A DNA stretch of 64,000 bases, taken from contig CM069459.1 of the NCBI GenBank assembly GCA_035610835.1, positions 51,697,755 to 51,761,754 on the forward strand. Direction: 5' to 3'. The translations under genes were made by a program, and so were the position numbers. This DNA comes from Ophiura sarsii. Taxonomy: Eukaryota > Echinodermata > Ophiuroidea > Amphilepidida > Ophiuridae. This document shows positions 49,618-60,440 of the stretch, in pieces. Position 1 is the stretch's first letter. Every line of letters begins with the position of its first letter. Under the pieces are notes generated by a model. That model saw only the letters and a list, made by a program, of their open reading frames with translations, did not search any database and was not told the DNA's origin.

Positions 49618-51542
49618 TGGATAAAAAGGGGGGCGGTCTTCTTAAGGGCCGCACATACATATATCACCTTTTCAACTGAGTACCCCCACTGATCTGTCCA
49701 CAACGTTGTGCATTTATCAATATAATGTTTATTGAGACGAATGCATTGTAGGAAGAAATTATTCGTTGGTTCGTTCATACGATGTACTTCATGGCGATTA
49801 CTGAAAATAGCAATAAACTTAGGATGCACAACATGAAAATGTCATTTTTGTCTAATGCACTTAATATCGCATCGCAATAAACATGATAGAATGAAGAGTC
49901 AAATTAATGATAGGACAATTTGACTCATGTCGCCAAGTGATATAAGACAGTCTGATGGCATCAATTCGATGGCAATATTACTGCATACTATTTTAAGCCA
50001 GTATGAAGAGAGGGAAAGGACAGATTTGATTTGCATTCAAATCGGTGGAAAACCAATTATGTGCTTCATTTGATCAATGGTACCACTATACCTGTCCTAT
50101 CGACTTCGTGACACTTATTGTATCTTCGTGCAATATCGTACAAGAGGCATTGTTCAAATCGTGATCCCTCATTCACTCACGAAATCGCTCTTGGTCGTAC
50201 TCAATATAAATATCCCGTAAGATGGGTTTAATTGGTTTCTTGGATGGAGCATCGTTTTTTTGTACGAGTATATCATTGGTTCTAAAATAGAATAGAGCCT
50301 CGCTTTTTTCTGTATTTTGTCTCTCCAAATAGCTAATACGAGCACAGGGTGTCCCTTTATTATTTATACCGTGGAAAGTGCATTCGTTTAGATATGATTA
50401 CCATTGCTATTGATCATATGGCTCATGATCCCAATATCTACATAGATTTCTGCTTTCTTAGGAATTTTAAGCCTTGGACGTTTCTGACAAAAATTATGGA
50501 CTCTTTCGTAAAAAAATGGTAGAATCCAATCATTACTCATTTTCGGCACCAATCACAGTTTAAATGATAGGCCTGTGTTCTCTTTTAATTTCCACTACGT
50601 GACTGCGAAATGTGGGGCATTTCCCCCGACAAAACGTTGTCTGCCCCCAAATAAAACGTTGTCTGCCTCCCCCCCTCACCTTTCCCCTAAAAAAAAGAGA
50701 GTTACAATTCGACAATTTTAGCATAAAATGCTAACAAAAAATCGCGCTACAAAATTTGACAATTTTAGCGTGCCTAAATGTTTCAAACAACCTAACAAAA
50801 TCATTTTTAGGTAAAAAATTCTAAAAGTTTACAGAAAGGATCTTAATTCAATTATCTAGGACACGTATTTTTTGTTTGCCTTTAAAAAAAATAGTTTTGA
50901 AATTATTGACCAAAAAGTGCTAAAAAAGTGAATTTTGAGATTTTTTTATCTCAAAATTCACATTTTTAGTACTTTCCCAAAAAATAATATCTACAATATA
51001 ATGAGGAACATGTTTCCTGTCAGTTTCATCGACATATCTTTCTCCGTTCCGATGAAAATCGATGAAAACCCGTGTTTTTAATTTTAGCGTATGTCAATTG
51101 ATGAAACTAGTCGTATCAATCTTCAAATTATCCGCTTAACAGACTATGGTACGCATCACTGAAACTGAACAATTTCCTTTCACCATTCAAACATTGCTTC
51201 TTAAGGGGGCTGTCAAGTGTCAGAAATAGCCTCCGTAAAACTGCCGTAACTTCGTCATTATTCATATACGGTAATCCATATATAAAAGTATACCTTTTTT
51301 TGAAGGGAAGGGTTCAATGAATCAATTTTTATTTTTGCCCACAAATGCCTTTTTTTTGGAAAGTACTACACTACAAAACAACACTTCTTACAAAATTACA
51401 CGTATTTTAAGTTTCGTGTGGCCTTTTTTATGATCTAAAATGTTTTAGAAAGTTAAATGATGGTGCACATAGCTGGTGAACGAGTTATGCACTATTTTGT
51501 TATTTTAATGGTAACAAATATTGAATTTTGTGATTTTTGGGT
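49618..51542. other. Intergenic with one strong hairpin
   Basis: A hairpin at about 50919-50990 has long inverted arms (AAGTGAATTTTGAGAT / ATCTCAAAATTCAC). Otherwise no gene or element is seen. Short open frames lack domains. Confidence 0.45.
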
Positions 51543-52800
51543 TCAACATTTTCTGTGTCACCCTGTACACTTGGTAATGGCATGCGACTCGCTATCGACT
51601 GTTGATAATATATACAGTACACTTGATGTCACTTGCTATCTGCTGCTGATAGCATACAGTGCACTTGGTACTAGCATACAGTACAATTGATAACGGCATC
51701 TCACAGGGTATCTACTGCTGATATATAGCATACAGTACACTTGATAATGGCATGTCACTAGCTATCTACTGATGGTATCATAGAGTAAAAAAGGTAAAGA
51801 CGGTCGATCCTGTAATACCAGGAGCGGAGTGCCCATCTCTCTTTCAAAGCGATAGGGCCAGACTCACTCCTTTTGTAATGTTGCTGTGTGGGGCTCGCTA
51901 CACCTCCTCCACAGCGAGTCTGCTACCTTCCCAGCACTGAAGAATGCCGGTACCCATTTAAATACACCTGGGTAGAGAGGAGTAATTGCGGTAAAGTGCC
52001 TTACTCAAGAGCACAACATGTTGACCACAGCGGGACTCGAACCCACAACCTTTAGATCATGAATCCAGTGCTCTACCCACTGCGCCACACATGCCCACTG
52101 TATCATACAGTACACTGGTTAATGGCATGCCACTCGCTATCTACTGTTGATAACATACAGTACACTTAATAATGGCAGGTCACTCGCTATCTACTGCTGA
52201 TAACATACATACATACATACATACACTTGATAATGGCATATCACTTGCTATCTACTGCTGATAGCATACAGTACACTTGATAATGGCATGTCCCTTACTA
52301 TCTACTGCTGAGAGCGTACAGTACACTTGATAATGGCAGGTCACTCGCTATATATCTACTGCTGAAAACATACATTTGATAATGGCATGTCACTCGCTTT
52401 TTACTGTTGATAGCATACAGTACACTCGATAATGGTATGCCACTTGCTATCTACTGCTGATAGCATACAGTACAATTGCTACCGGTATGTCACAGGGTAT
52501 CTACTGCTGATAGCATACAGTACAATTGATAATGGCATGCCACTTATCTACTGCTGATAGCACTCAATATAATTGATAACGGCATGCCACTAAATATCTA
52601 CTGCTAATAGCATACAGTACAATTGATAATGGCATGTGACTTTCCATTTTAGCATACAGTACACTATAAATTGTAATAAATGCTGATAGCATACAATACA
52701 ATTGATATTGGCATGCCATTTGCTATCTTCTGCTGCTAGCATACAGTATACTAGTGATAATAGCATTACACTTGCTATCTACTGCTGATAATTACGCATA
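51543..52800 (+). repeat. 50-bp minisatellite array
   Basis: About 18 diverged copies of a 50-bp unit with CTTGATAATGGCATGTCACT, CGCTATCTACTGCTGATAGC and ATACAGTACA in order. A short CATA microsatellite lies inside near 52205-52225. The array is split by a SINE at 51783-52099. Confidence 0.8.
51783..52099 (-). mobile_element. tRNA-derived SINE
   Basis: Minus-strand element with pol III box A TGGCGCAGTGG (about 52076-52086) and box B GGTTCGAGTCC (52033-52043). The anticodon-loop-like TTCATGA would read CAT (Met). Downstream, CTTGAGTAAGGCACTTTACC and ACCCAGGTGTA resemble the conserved central part of V-type SINEs as I remember them. It ends in a TTTTACCTTTTTT tail. An 8-bp target duplication GTATCATA flanks it (51775-51782 and 52100-52107). 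It is not a functional tRNA, since no acceptor stem follows box B. Confidence 0.85.
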
Positions 52801-53323
52801 TACGGTCATCTGAAAACATATCAATATAAGGTGCTGCACAATGTTTGACTACCGTAATTTGTTGATATGATGCTATGTTCCATACGTAATACTAGATATG
52901 TACTGCAAGTGTTACGAGATGCAAGAACTTTTAAAACACTAAATCAAGGTTGAGAGTCACAGTTTCGGGCTATTGTGCACGATTGTAGTACATCTTCCTC
53001 ATGGGGGAGAATAAAGCTTACATTATAATACACTGAAAATTAACAATCTCCCACATTTGACACCAAAGTATGTTTTACACAGTTTTATTCACATCAGTCC
53101 AGACTTGTGTTCGAAATCCCTAATGATGTGTCCTATTTATAACCCTAGGATTTGTTTCAAAATACTGTTTTTAAATAACGACATTGATAGACATTATAAC
53201 ATAACCCGGTTACTTGTATATGACGACATTCTTGACGGAGAGGAAAAAAGAAAAGAAGAAAACGTCTTTGCTATAATTATTTGACATGTGACATTAGTCA
53301 ACTATTTAGTAAGAGTGTCATTG
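52801..53323. other. Intergenic, nothing recognised
   Basis: No gene or repeat seen. Confidence 0.45.
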
Positions 53324-53559
53324 CAATTTCCACGTGGCAGGCGTCTGCAGACGACTTTCAAAAAGTTCACAAAATGTTTCAAAAATGTCAACATTATTGA
53401 GATCCATTATTTGGAATCGCCATGAGAAATGCATTGGATCAAGTACGAACATGCCTCGTATTGGTTCAGTAATTATTGATATAAACTTTGAAAGTTGGGA
53501 AAGGTTTATGACAAATCTGTTTTGTATAATGGTAAAGCTAATAGCCGCGTGGAAAGTGT
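53324..53559. mobile_element. MITE, CACTTTCC family, copy 5 (opposite orientation)
   Basis: Same orientation as copy 4. Ends with GCCGCGTGGAAAGTG. The interior matches TTGTATAATGGTAAA and GAGAAATGCATTGGA blocks. Confidence 0.65.
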
Positions 53560-54061
53560 AACTTTGTTTTGAATAATTTGAACCCAGTCTTACAACCTTA
53601 ATAAGTCATAACCTCGCAAGCTCTTACATTACGAGCAAATGTCAAATGATATGGTCTATTCTATTCAGAAAAAACACACATGCACTTGGGTAATGATATT
53701 ACGCATGGTTCATCAAAACACAACGTAACATTATGAATTCAATACTTATTAGACGACACTTATCATTGTCATAAATTCGGCAAAATGTTCGTAGCATGAC
53801 CTATGACCCAGACATGGCCGCCATGCCATATTCGTCTCATGTTTGCATGCACTGGAATGCATTTCGTCTATCATGTCTATACCACATAATGTTCATATTT
53901 TCCTCAAAGGTATTCGGGTTCGCTAACTGACATTTGGGATAAATGTTTTCTTACGCTAACTCTGTAAACTCACATTCTTTAAATTAAAGACGATTTTGCG
54001 GATCAGTTCAAATCCTAATATAAACTTGCAAGAACATGTACACATTATATTTTACTGATAA
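53560..54061. other. 3' flank of receptor C
   Basis: Receptor C's 3' UTR presumably lies here. No canonical AATAAA was found close to the stop. Nothing else is recognised. Confidence 0.35.
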
Positions 54062-55189
54062 TTATATCTTGTTCGCTATTTGTTGATTTCGCTGCTTCTC
54101 CAGTGTCATATAAACATCAACATTACCACGTTTGTACTCTAAATGTTCGTATATGTCATCACGCGGCTGTTGTAAGGCTAGGCCCACGGCCAGTGTGTTC
54201 CTTGAATTATTTATATTATACATTTTCACGGACAATACAATTCCAGTGATTAGGAATATTAGGCATATTGTTCCGGCAACAACAGTGGCTAGCACCCAGA
54301 AGAAGACAGATGTTTCCGAATGTGAGTCGCATAACTCACGGCATGATTCTTTTGTTCCACCACCAGGTCTTGGCATCTTGGAATGTTCTGTTTCTTTGTC
54401 AAACTTTTCAGAGGTAACATCTGTCGTGGGTTGCCGTGAACCGCTTCCGGAATGTCCTGATGTAGGGGAGTTTGGATTTGCAACAACTCGTATAGGACCC
54501 ACGTGACACGAAACAGACACATCGTAGAATATGTCGCTACTAAGTGTACATAAAAATACAGCCCCATTGTCAGCAACGGTAGGCACAATTGTCAAAACAG
54601 AATAAACCATGTCTCCTTTTACATGTTCAATTGTGATATCATTGGTTTCCTTTGTTTTCCCACGATCAGTTCGCGCCCATTCAATAGACACAGGAGGGTT
54701 TCCCCTCTCGGAACTACAGTTAAAACTGATAGGCGTACCTTCCATTAAAACGTTCAGATTGGTCGGCTGATGACACACAGGGTTGTTTTTAGCAGGGAAA
54801 TAGTGAACGTCAACTTCGACCGAGCTCTCCGCAATAACATTATTCCCGGCAAATACTGAGCAGGTATACAAACCCGCATCACTCCGTTCAACATCCGTGA
54901 TTGACAAAAAGTAAACAACACTTCCGTCTTCTAATTGGCGTTCTGCAAGATACACGCGTTCCTCAACAGAACTGACTAGACCATCGTTCCAGGATAATCT
55001 CTCGTTGGGTTTCTGTGCAATCTGTCTGGTGAGGGTCACCTCATGTCCAGTGACTAGCCCTGCCACCTGGCAGTGAATAGATATCATCCCTTTCTCGCGG
55101 ACCGGGTTGACAGGAGCTTTGAGTACAATAGTCGGCTGGGATAGCACATTGACCGCTTTAACCGCTAGCAATATCAAATATAGAATCAT
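54062..55189 (-). CDS. Ig-domain receptor C with ITAM-like tail
   Basis: Predicted single-pass receptor of 375 aa in one uninterrupted frame. The ATG at 55189 has A at -3 and opens a signal peptide (residues 1-17). Ig domain 1 has Cys40 and Cys110, Leu53 in place of strand-C Trp, and the conserved NPVREKG, RLSW and VEERVYLA motifs. Ig domain 2 has Cys139, 158, 214 and 228, with Trp171 and CHVGP. The stalk (about 237-282) is Ser/Thr/Gly-rich. C-x3-C (283, 287) is followed by a membrane helix (about 296-320) with the WVLATVVAG motif shared with B. The tail ends soon after DDIYEHL (Tyr347), nine residues, VYMTL (Tyr360). This is the shortest tail of the three. Asp at -2 and -3 of the first Tyr argues for ITAM. 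Closest in sequence to receptor B by eye. The ligand and signalling partners are unknown. Confidence 0.87.
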   Translation of the reverse strand: MILYLILLAVKAVNVLSQPTIVLKAPVNPVREKGMISIHCQVAGLVTGHEVTLTRQIAQKPNERLSWNDGLVSSVEERVYLAERQLEDGSVVYFLSITDVERSDAGLYTCSVFAGNNVIAESSVEVDVHYFPAKNNPVCHQPTNLNVLMEGTPISFNCSSERGNPPVSIEWARTDRGKTKETNDITIEHVKGDMVYSVLTIVPTVADNGAVFLCTLSSDIFYDVSVSCHVGPIRVVANPNSPTSGHSGSGSRQPTTDVTSEKFDKETEHSKMPRPGGGTKESCRELCDSHSETSVFFWVLATVVAGTICLIFLITGIVLSVKMYNINNSRNTLAVGLALQQPRDDIYEHLEYKRGNVDVYMTLEKQRNQQIANKI

Positions 55190-57539
55190 TTTCGAAAGCA
55201 GAATATTCCACTCTATTCTATCCTATACACAGACAAGGATTGTATTGGACTATAACAGTTGTTTGGTCGGTATCATCTACCGGTTTATGCAGGCTTCAAC
55301 ATTCAAAGTTGGTTGATAGAAGAACGATGATCTTAAGTTGTCTGTCCATTACTCGAGATATCAACTTCGATCTGTGCACTGTGTTTGGCACAGTTTTATG
55401 ATGTTGAGCTCCAGTAGTGTCGAGAGCACAAGTCTTTCTGACGAAACACCTCTTTTGACGACTTCTCTATTTTGTATATGCGGAGCGGAGAGGAACACCT
55501 GCACCTCAAACTTAAATGAATTACTTCTGTATGACAGGCTATCGTTATAATTTCATTGAAATATTACCCCATACGTGTCACGTACATCCTATGATATGGC
55601 TATAGTCATGTCACACCATCTCTCACTACTACTCACTATGACATGGGAACCGTTTTGAGCGAGTAAAGGATGCACCGTCCGTGTTCCGACATAAATATTG
55701 GAATGATTTCCAGAAAGAGAAAAATCGAAATCCCGCATAATCCGACGATGATGATGAAGCCGTTATGAAATATGAGATGGAGGTGTCATAATATGCATCA
55801 CATGCAATGATTACACGAGTGTGCTCTCTAATGAGACGTGGTACAAGAGAGACCGAGAGAGCTAAATCTCGTCAAGTATATAAAAATGCATAATAGAGGA
55901 AGATGAAAAAGAAGAAGAAGAAGAAAAAAAATCCGCCCATAAAAGCATGACAAGCCTCCATAATTGATATCACACTTGAGAGGAGATGATAGGTCCATCA
56001 ATATGAAATATATGCCCTCACCTTCCCCGGTACAATGGTATTTCATCACCACGCGCTTTAATGCAAGTCAATTTATCATCGCATATAATATGTATGATAT
56101 TCCTTACGTGCGATATTATCTTCTATATATTTTCAAAGTGTCTCTTAATGGTACTGAAGCTGCTATTGTCCATCAAACCTTAATGGATACTGCGAATTCA
56201 TGCACACTGTAACAACACGTTTTATTGTTCTTCGAGTAGAATATACACGAATTATTTTGTATATTACGATTTTCTATTATCGCTTATAAAATGTGTTTTA
56301 AGAAAGAAAATATTCCAAGCAATATAGTGTTAAGAGTGTCTCAGCATCTCGTGGATTAATAGTCATATCTAGCCGGCTTTCGATCGACGAAGGAAATTCG
56401 ACTCTCTCGGATTGGAACAAGGGGGGTTTGACAGATCATTACCTAGAAATGGATTACCTTACGCTTACGCTGTGCCGTGATAAGGCCACCAAAAAAAAGT
56501 TGTTGTGTTGCCCTTAAGTTCCAAAAAACCTTGAAGTCGGTTCGGTCGGTCGAACGGTCGATTTTGTGTGTGTGTGTTTTTTTGGTAACAAAATAAATAT
56601 AGGAAAATACGCTTACTTAAATTTCCCCGTATTGCAAGCTGGGACCAAAGTTTGAGATTTTCTTGCCAAAGTAAGTATTTTGAAGACTTTCTTTACTTGG
56701 ATTTATAATTTAAATATTAAAAAAATACTAGTTTAATGTACTTTTTTTCTTGAAATTATATCGTATTTTCAATCTTTTCAATACATGGTGGCCGCCATCT
56801 TGAAAACATTCGGCATCCTGAAAATTGAAAATTGTGTAAAAATTTAAAAAAATTGCGACCCTGATTTATGAGATTTTAGGATCGGTTGCTGAGGGTAACA
56901 CGACAATTTATTTGTTGGCCTAAGCCAGCCGGCGGCATCGTATATCGGGGAGGGAAGAAATATGACAACTAGTATATCCATGCGTAATCAACAACGTGGC
57001 GGTTTTGAAAGGTTTATAATTATGTCGAGATGGGTTTGAAATAGATGGAGGAGTTTTATCATTATTATTTATATTGAATGGGAAATGAAGTACTAGTAGA
57101 ATATTATGGCTTAGTGGGTGTATTCTAAGGGTAGTTACCGGCTGAAGTGCTGTTATAACGACGTGTTCTTTCCAAATCAAGGAGTTAATAATTGAGTTTA
57201 TCAATGAATATTTGAAATCATATGTTTCTATATTTTGTTCTTCTCTGTTGTTATTGGATATCGCTTTCTAAGATGATGCGAACTTTATATTCTCGAAACA
57301 TATAATTGGTAGTTTAAATATTGCTAAACTACTCTGCTCATATTTAAAAAAGTATAAGATACGGTATGTTGATCGATTACTTGATTATCATTTTAATTAA
57401 AGTAGGTCGCATAATTTTCAACCGAAATGGCTAATCTATACCATTAAACATGTAGCTTACGTAGTCGCAACTAAATTCAAAGCAAAACTGAGCAAGCGCT
57501 TAAGCATACCTTTAAATACGAAATTTAAAGAAAAATCTT
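55190..57539. other. Upstream of receptor C; intergenic
   Basis: No gene. Contains a GAA-type simple repeat (about 55905-55930) and a possible element at about 56483-56930 whose ends, AAGGCCACCAAAAAAAA and TTATTTGTTGGCCTAA, are inverted. A TG microsatellite and CGGTCGGTCG words lie near 56535-56575. No convincing promoter element was found. Confidence 0.4.
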
Positions 57540-58951
57540 AAATACAAATTCTGAAGGCGAAAATGTAATGTGTGATCGTTCAAACCAGAGTGCGTAAAAT
57601 CTATAGATATGCTAAAGCGCTTGCTATCTTCAGAAGATAACGCACAGTATTCAAAAGACCTAAGCTATCTCTTATTCATATTTCAACAATGCGTTTTACA
57701 AAAACTGATGTATTCAGCGTTTCTGGTAAATTCATTTTGTCATGGGATAAAAAAAAATCATTATATTTATTTTCATCTGATCGCATTATATTGTATCTAT
57801 AAAGGCAGGGCTGTCAACGTTTGGAATTTGCTGGGAGGGAGAGATACAGACTCAAAAAAATAATCTTAAAACATGCACAATTTTTTCCCCGTCAGCAGCT
57901 TTTATCTTGATAAGTGGGGGGTGGGGTAGCGATGATGTTTTCATCAATCCGCACGGAAATTGCATGGTAAAAATCGCAAACGTACCGACCTAAGTTAGTA
58001 TACAGGTGTTGATACACATTTTAATTGAGGTGATTTTGTTGAGGCGGGAGATTTTATATGCTAGGCGGGAGTGCGGGAGAAAGAGTGTCTATGCGGGAAA
58101 GTTGACAACCCTGATAAAGGTCGCTGAAATTTTCATAGTATAACTATAGCTTCTGTATATATTTAAAACAAACGAATCTTCAAATTAAACTAATATTGTA
58201 TTTCCGTCGTACCCGTTTTCAACATTATTTTAAATATCAGTTTATAAATAGATGGATTATGTGTGTTACGTTTGTGAGTGTGTTTTGTTTGTTTGTTTGT
58301 TTTTGGTGGATTTGTTTCCATTTACGATTATGACGACGATTATGACGACGTACATGAGCACAAAACTATACATCATGTTTTGTGTTGTGCAGAGGAAAAA
58401 AACCACGCAATTCCCTGCGTTCTAATTTACTCGGCATCAGATATCGGGATGTTTGACAGATCTAGTTCATGATACTCAATGCCGATCACATCACGATCTG
58501 ATATCCCCCGATGACGATGTGCCCATAACTTCTTTTATCCCCCTTTTCCCTCAACAGTGATGTTACTGTCCGCAGTTTGTATATTGATTTGTATCGACTA
58601 ACGTCGTACATGAAATACGTCCGATTTCACATGTAAATTCTCATTTTATGGTAATATTGTGTGTCTTAAGAAAATTACATTATAAAAGCAACATTATACA
58701 TCATGGTCTTCAATGTAATATATTGTACATTGTTGTATTCAATATAATAATATAGTCATAGGCTTAGAGTGCACGCGCAATATCTGACGATATCTTCAGA
58801 AAATAGCAAGCGCTTCACCATACCTAGCATATAATAGTACAGGTACGCAATTCAAAGGCAGATTTTTAACAAATATATATTGAAGTGATTTGTGACAGTT
58901 CAAAACGGAATTGCGTTATTGAATTATAGATATGCAAACACGCTTGCTATC

Positions 58952-59233
58952 TTAACCCTAACCCCCCTGAGTGCTAAAAAATGCTAATCCAAAGTCCCTC
59001 TCCAAACGCATGCGCCGTCGGTTTTCGATGACGTAGTCAACCGAGCCTATATAATGAGTGCAGTATACTGCATGAATGTGTAGCTGAGGGCCGTGGCTTA
59101 GTGGTGGGAAAGTGGGGCTTGAGAACGGAGGGTCCCCGGATCGAATCCTGGCAGGTTCCCGGAGATTTAGTTGGTGTTTTTTCCTCGAAAATTGTGATCC
59201 CGGTCAAAAATCCTAAACCGGGGTTAGGGTTAT
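58952..59233 (+). mobile_element. TTAA-flanked element with tRNA-like boxes, copy 1
   Basis: Starts TTAACCCTAACCCCC and ends CCGGGGTTAGGGTTA, giving inverted ends that look telomere-like. Inside, TGGCTTAGTGG (59094-59104) matches box A and GGATCGAATCC (59138-59148) matches box B of pol III promoters. It is followed by an A run of about 17. It sits inside a repeat unit at its TATCTT|AGAAGATA midpoint. Confidence 0.7.
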
Positions 59234-59267
59234 GGTAAAAAAAAAAAAAAAAATTGTTTGTGTTCTC

Positions 59268-59549
59268 TTAACCCTAACCCCCCTGAGTGCTAAAAAATGC
59301 TAATCCAAAGTCCCTCTCCAAACGCAGGCGCCGTCGGTTTTTGATGACGTAGTCAACCGAGCCTATATAATGAGTGCAGTATACTGCACGAATGTGTAGC
59401 TGAGGGCCGTGGCTTAGTGGTGGGAAGGTGGGGCTTGAGAACGGAGGGTCCCCGGATCGAATCCCGGCAGGTTCCCGGAGATTTAGTTGGTGTTTTTTCC
59501 TCGAAAATTGTGATCCCGGTCAAAAATCCTAAACCGGGGTTAGGGTTAA
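59268..59549 (+). mobile_element. TTAA-flanked element with tRNA-like boxes, copy 2
   Basis: A 282-bp, nearly identical direct copy of 58952-59233, with TTAA at both outer edges (59268-59271 and 59546-59549). Box A is at 59410-59420 and box B at 59454-59464. Only a few substitutions separate the copies, so the tandem is recent. Confidence 0.72.
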
Positions 59550-60440
59550 GAAGATAACACCAGCTATTCAAAACGTACTTCAAGTGCACGCAATTTGAAG
59601 ACCCATATTGTAACAAATATTCTTAGGGTGAAAGTGAAGTAATGTGTGACCGTTCAAACCAGATTGCGTACACGTATACTTGCATTCTAGATAATGCACA
59701 AGTGTACGCAATTTGAAGACCCATATTTTAACAAATATTCTTAGGGTGAAAGTGAAGTAATGTGTGACTGTTCAAACCAGATTGCGTACACGTATACTTG
59801 CATTCTAGATATGCCAGCGTGCTTGCTCTCTTCAGAAGATTACACCATATATTTAAAACGCATTACAAGTGTACGCAGCTTGAAGACCCATTTTTTAATA
59901 AATATACCTAGGGTGAAAATGAGTTAATGTACGACCGTTCAAACCAGATGGGGTGCATGTACTTGTAATCTTGGTATGCCAAAAAGCTTGCTATCTTCAG
60001 AAGATAACACCAGAGATTCAAAACGCACTCCAAACTTGTGTACGCAATTGAAAGACACATTGTCTAACAAATAATCTGAGGGTGAAAATGTAGGTAATTT
60101 TTGACCATTCAAACCAGAGTACGTACACGTACTTGTATTATTGGGTATGTCAACGCGCTATCGTCAGAAGATAACGCCAAATATTCCCACCACACTACAA
60201 GCCTAATCTTATTCTTTTTCAACAATGCGTTTGCAAAACATGATGTATTAAGCGTGTCTAGAACATGTAGGCCTAATAAGTCATAGGATAAAATCATTCT
60301 GTTCGACCAATCGCATTACATAAGTCGATGAAATCTACATTACGTTTTCATATCTCTCGATAACAATATTTTAAATTCAAACGAATCTTCATATTAAACT
60401 AATATTGTATTTCCGATGTACCTGTTTTAAACATAATTGT

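Larger units (their letters stand above)
57540..60440 (+). repeat. Degenerate long-period repeat and duplicated segment
   Basis: Units carrying GTTCAAACCAGA, GCTTGCTATCTTCAGAAGAT and TACGCAATTTGAAGACCCAT recur at about 57580, 58900, 59560-59700, 59810, 59950 and 60110. The flank of the first unit (TTTCAACAATGCGTTT, ACTAATATTGTATTTCCG, to about 58230) recurs after the last (to about 60440), so the block looks expanded from one duplicated segment. No coding frame is supported. Confidence 0.6.

Noticed and set aside
51990..52095. Functional tRNA-Met gene
   Set aside because: A and B boxes are present, but no acceptor stem closes and a SINE body follows; it lies within flanking target duplications.
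51543..52800. CRISPR-like array
   Set aside because: The 50-bp units are contiguous without spacers. It is a minisatellite in animal DNA.
58952..59549. Interstitial telomere repeats
   Set aside because: Only one or two TTAGGG-like units occur at element ends. They are better explained as inverted termini.
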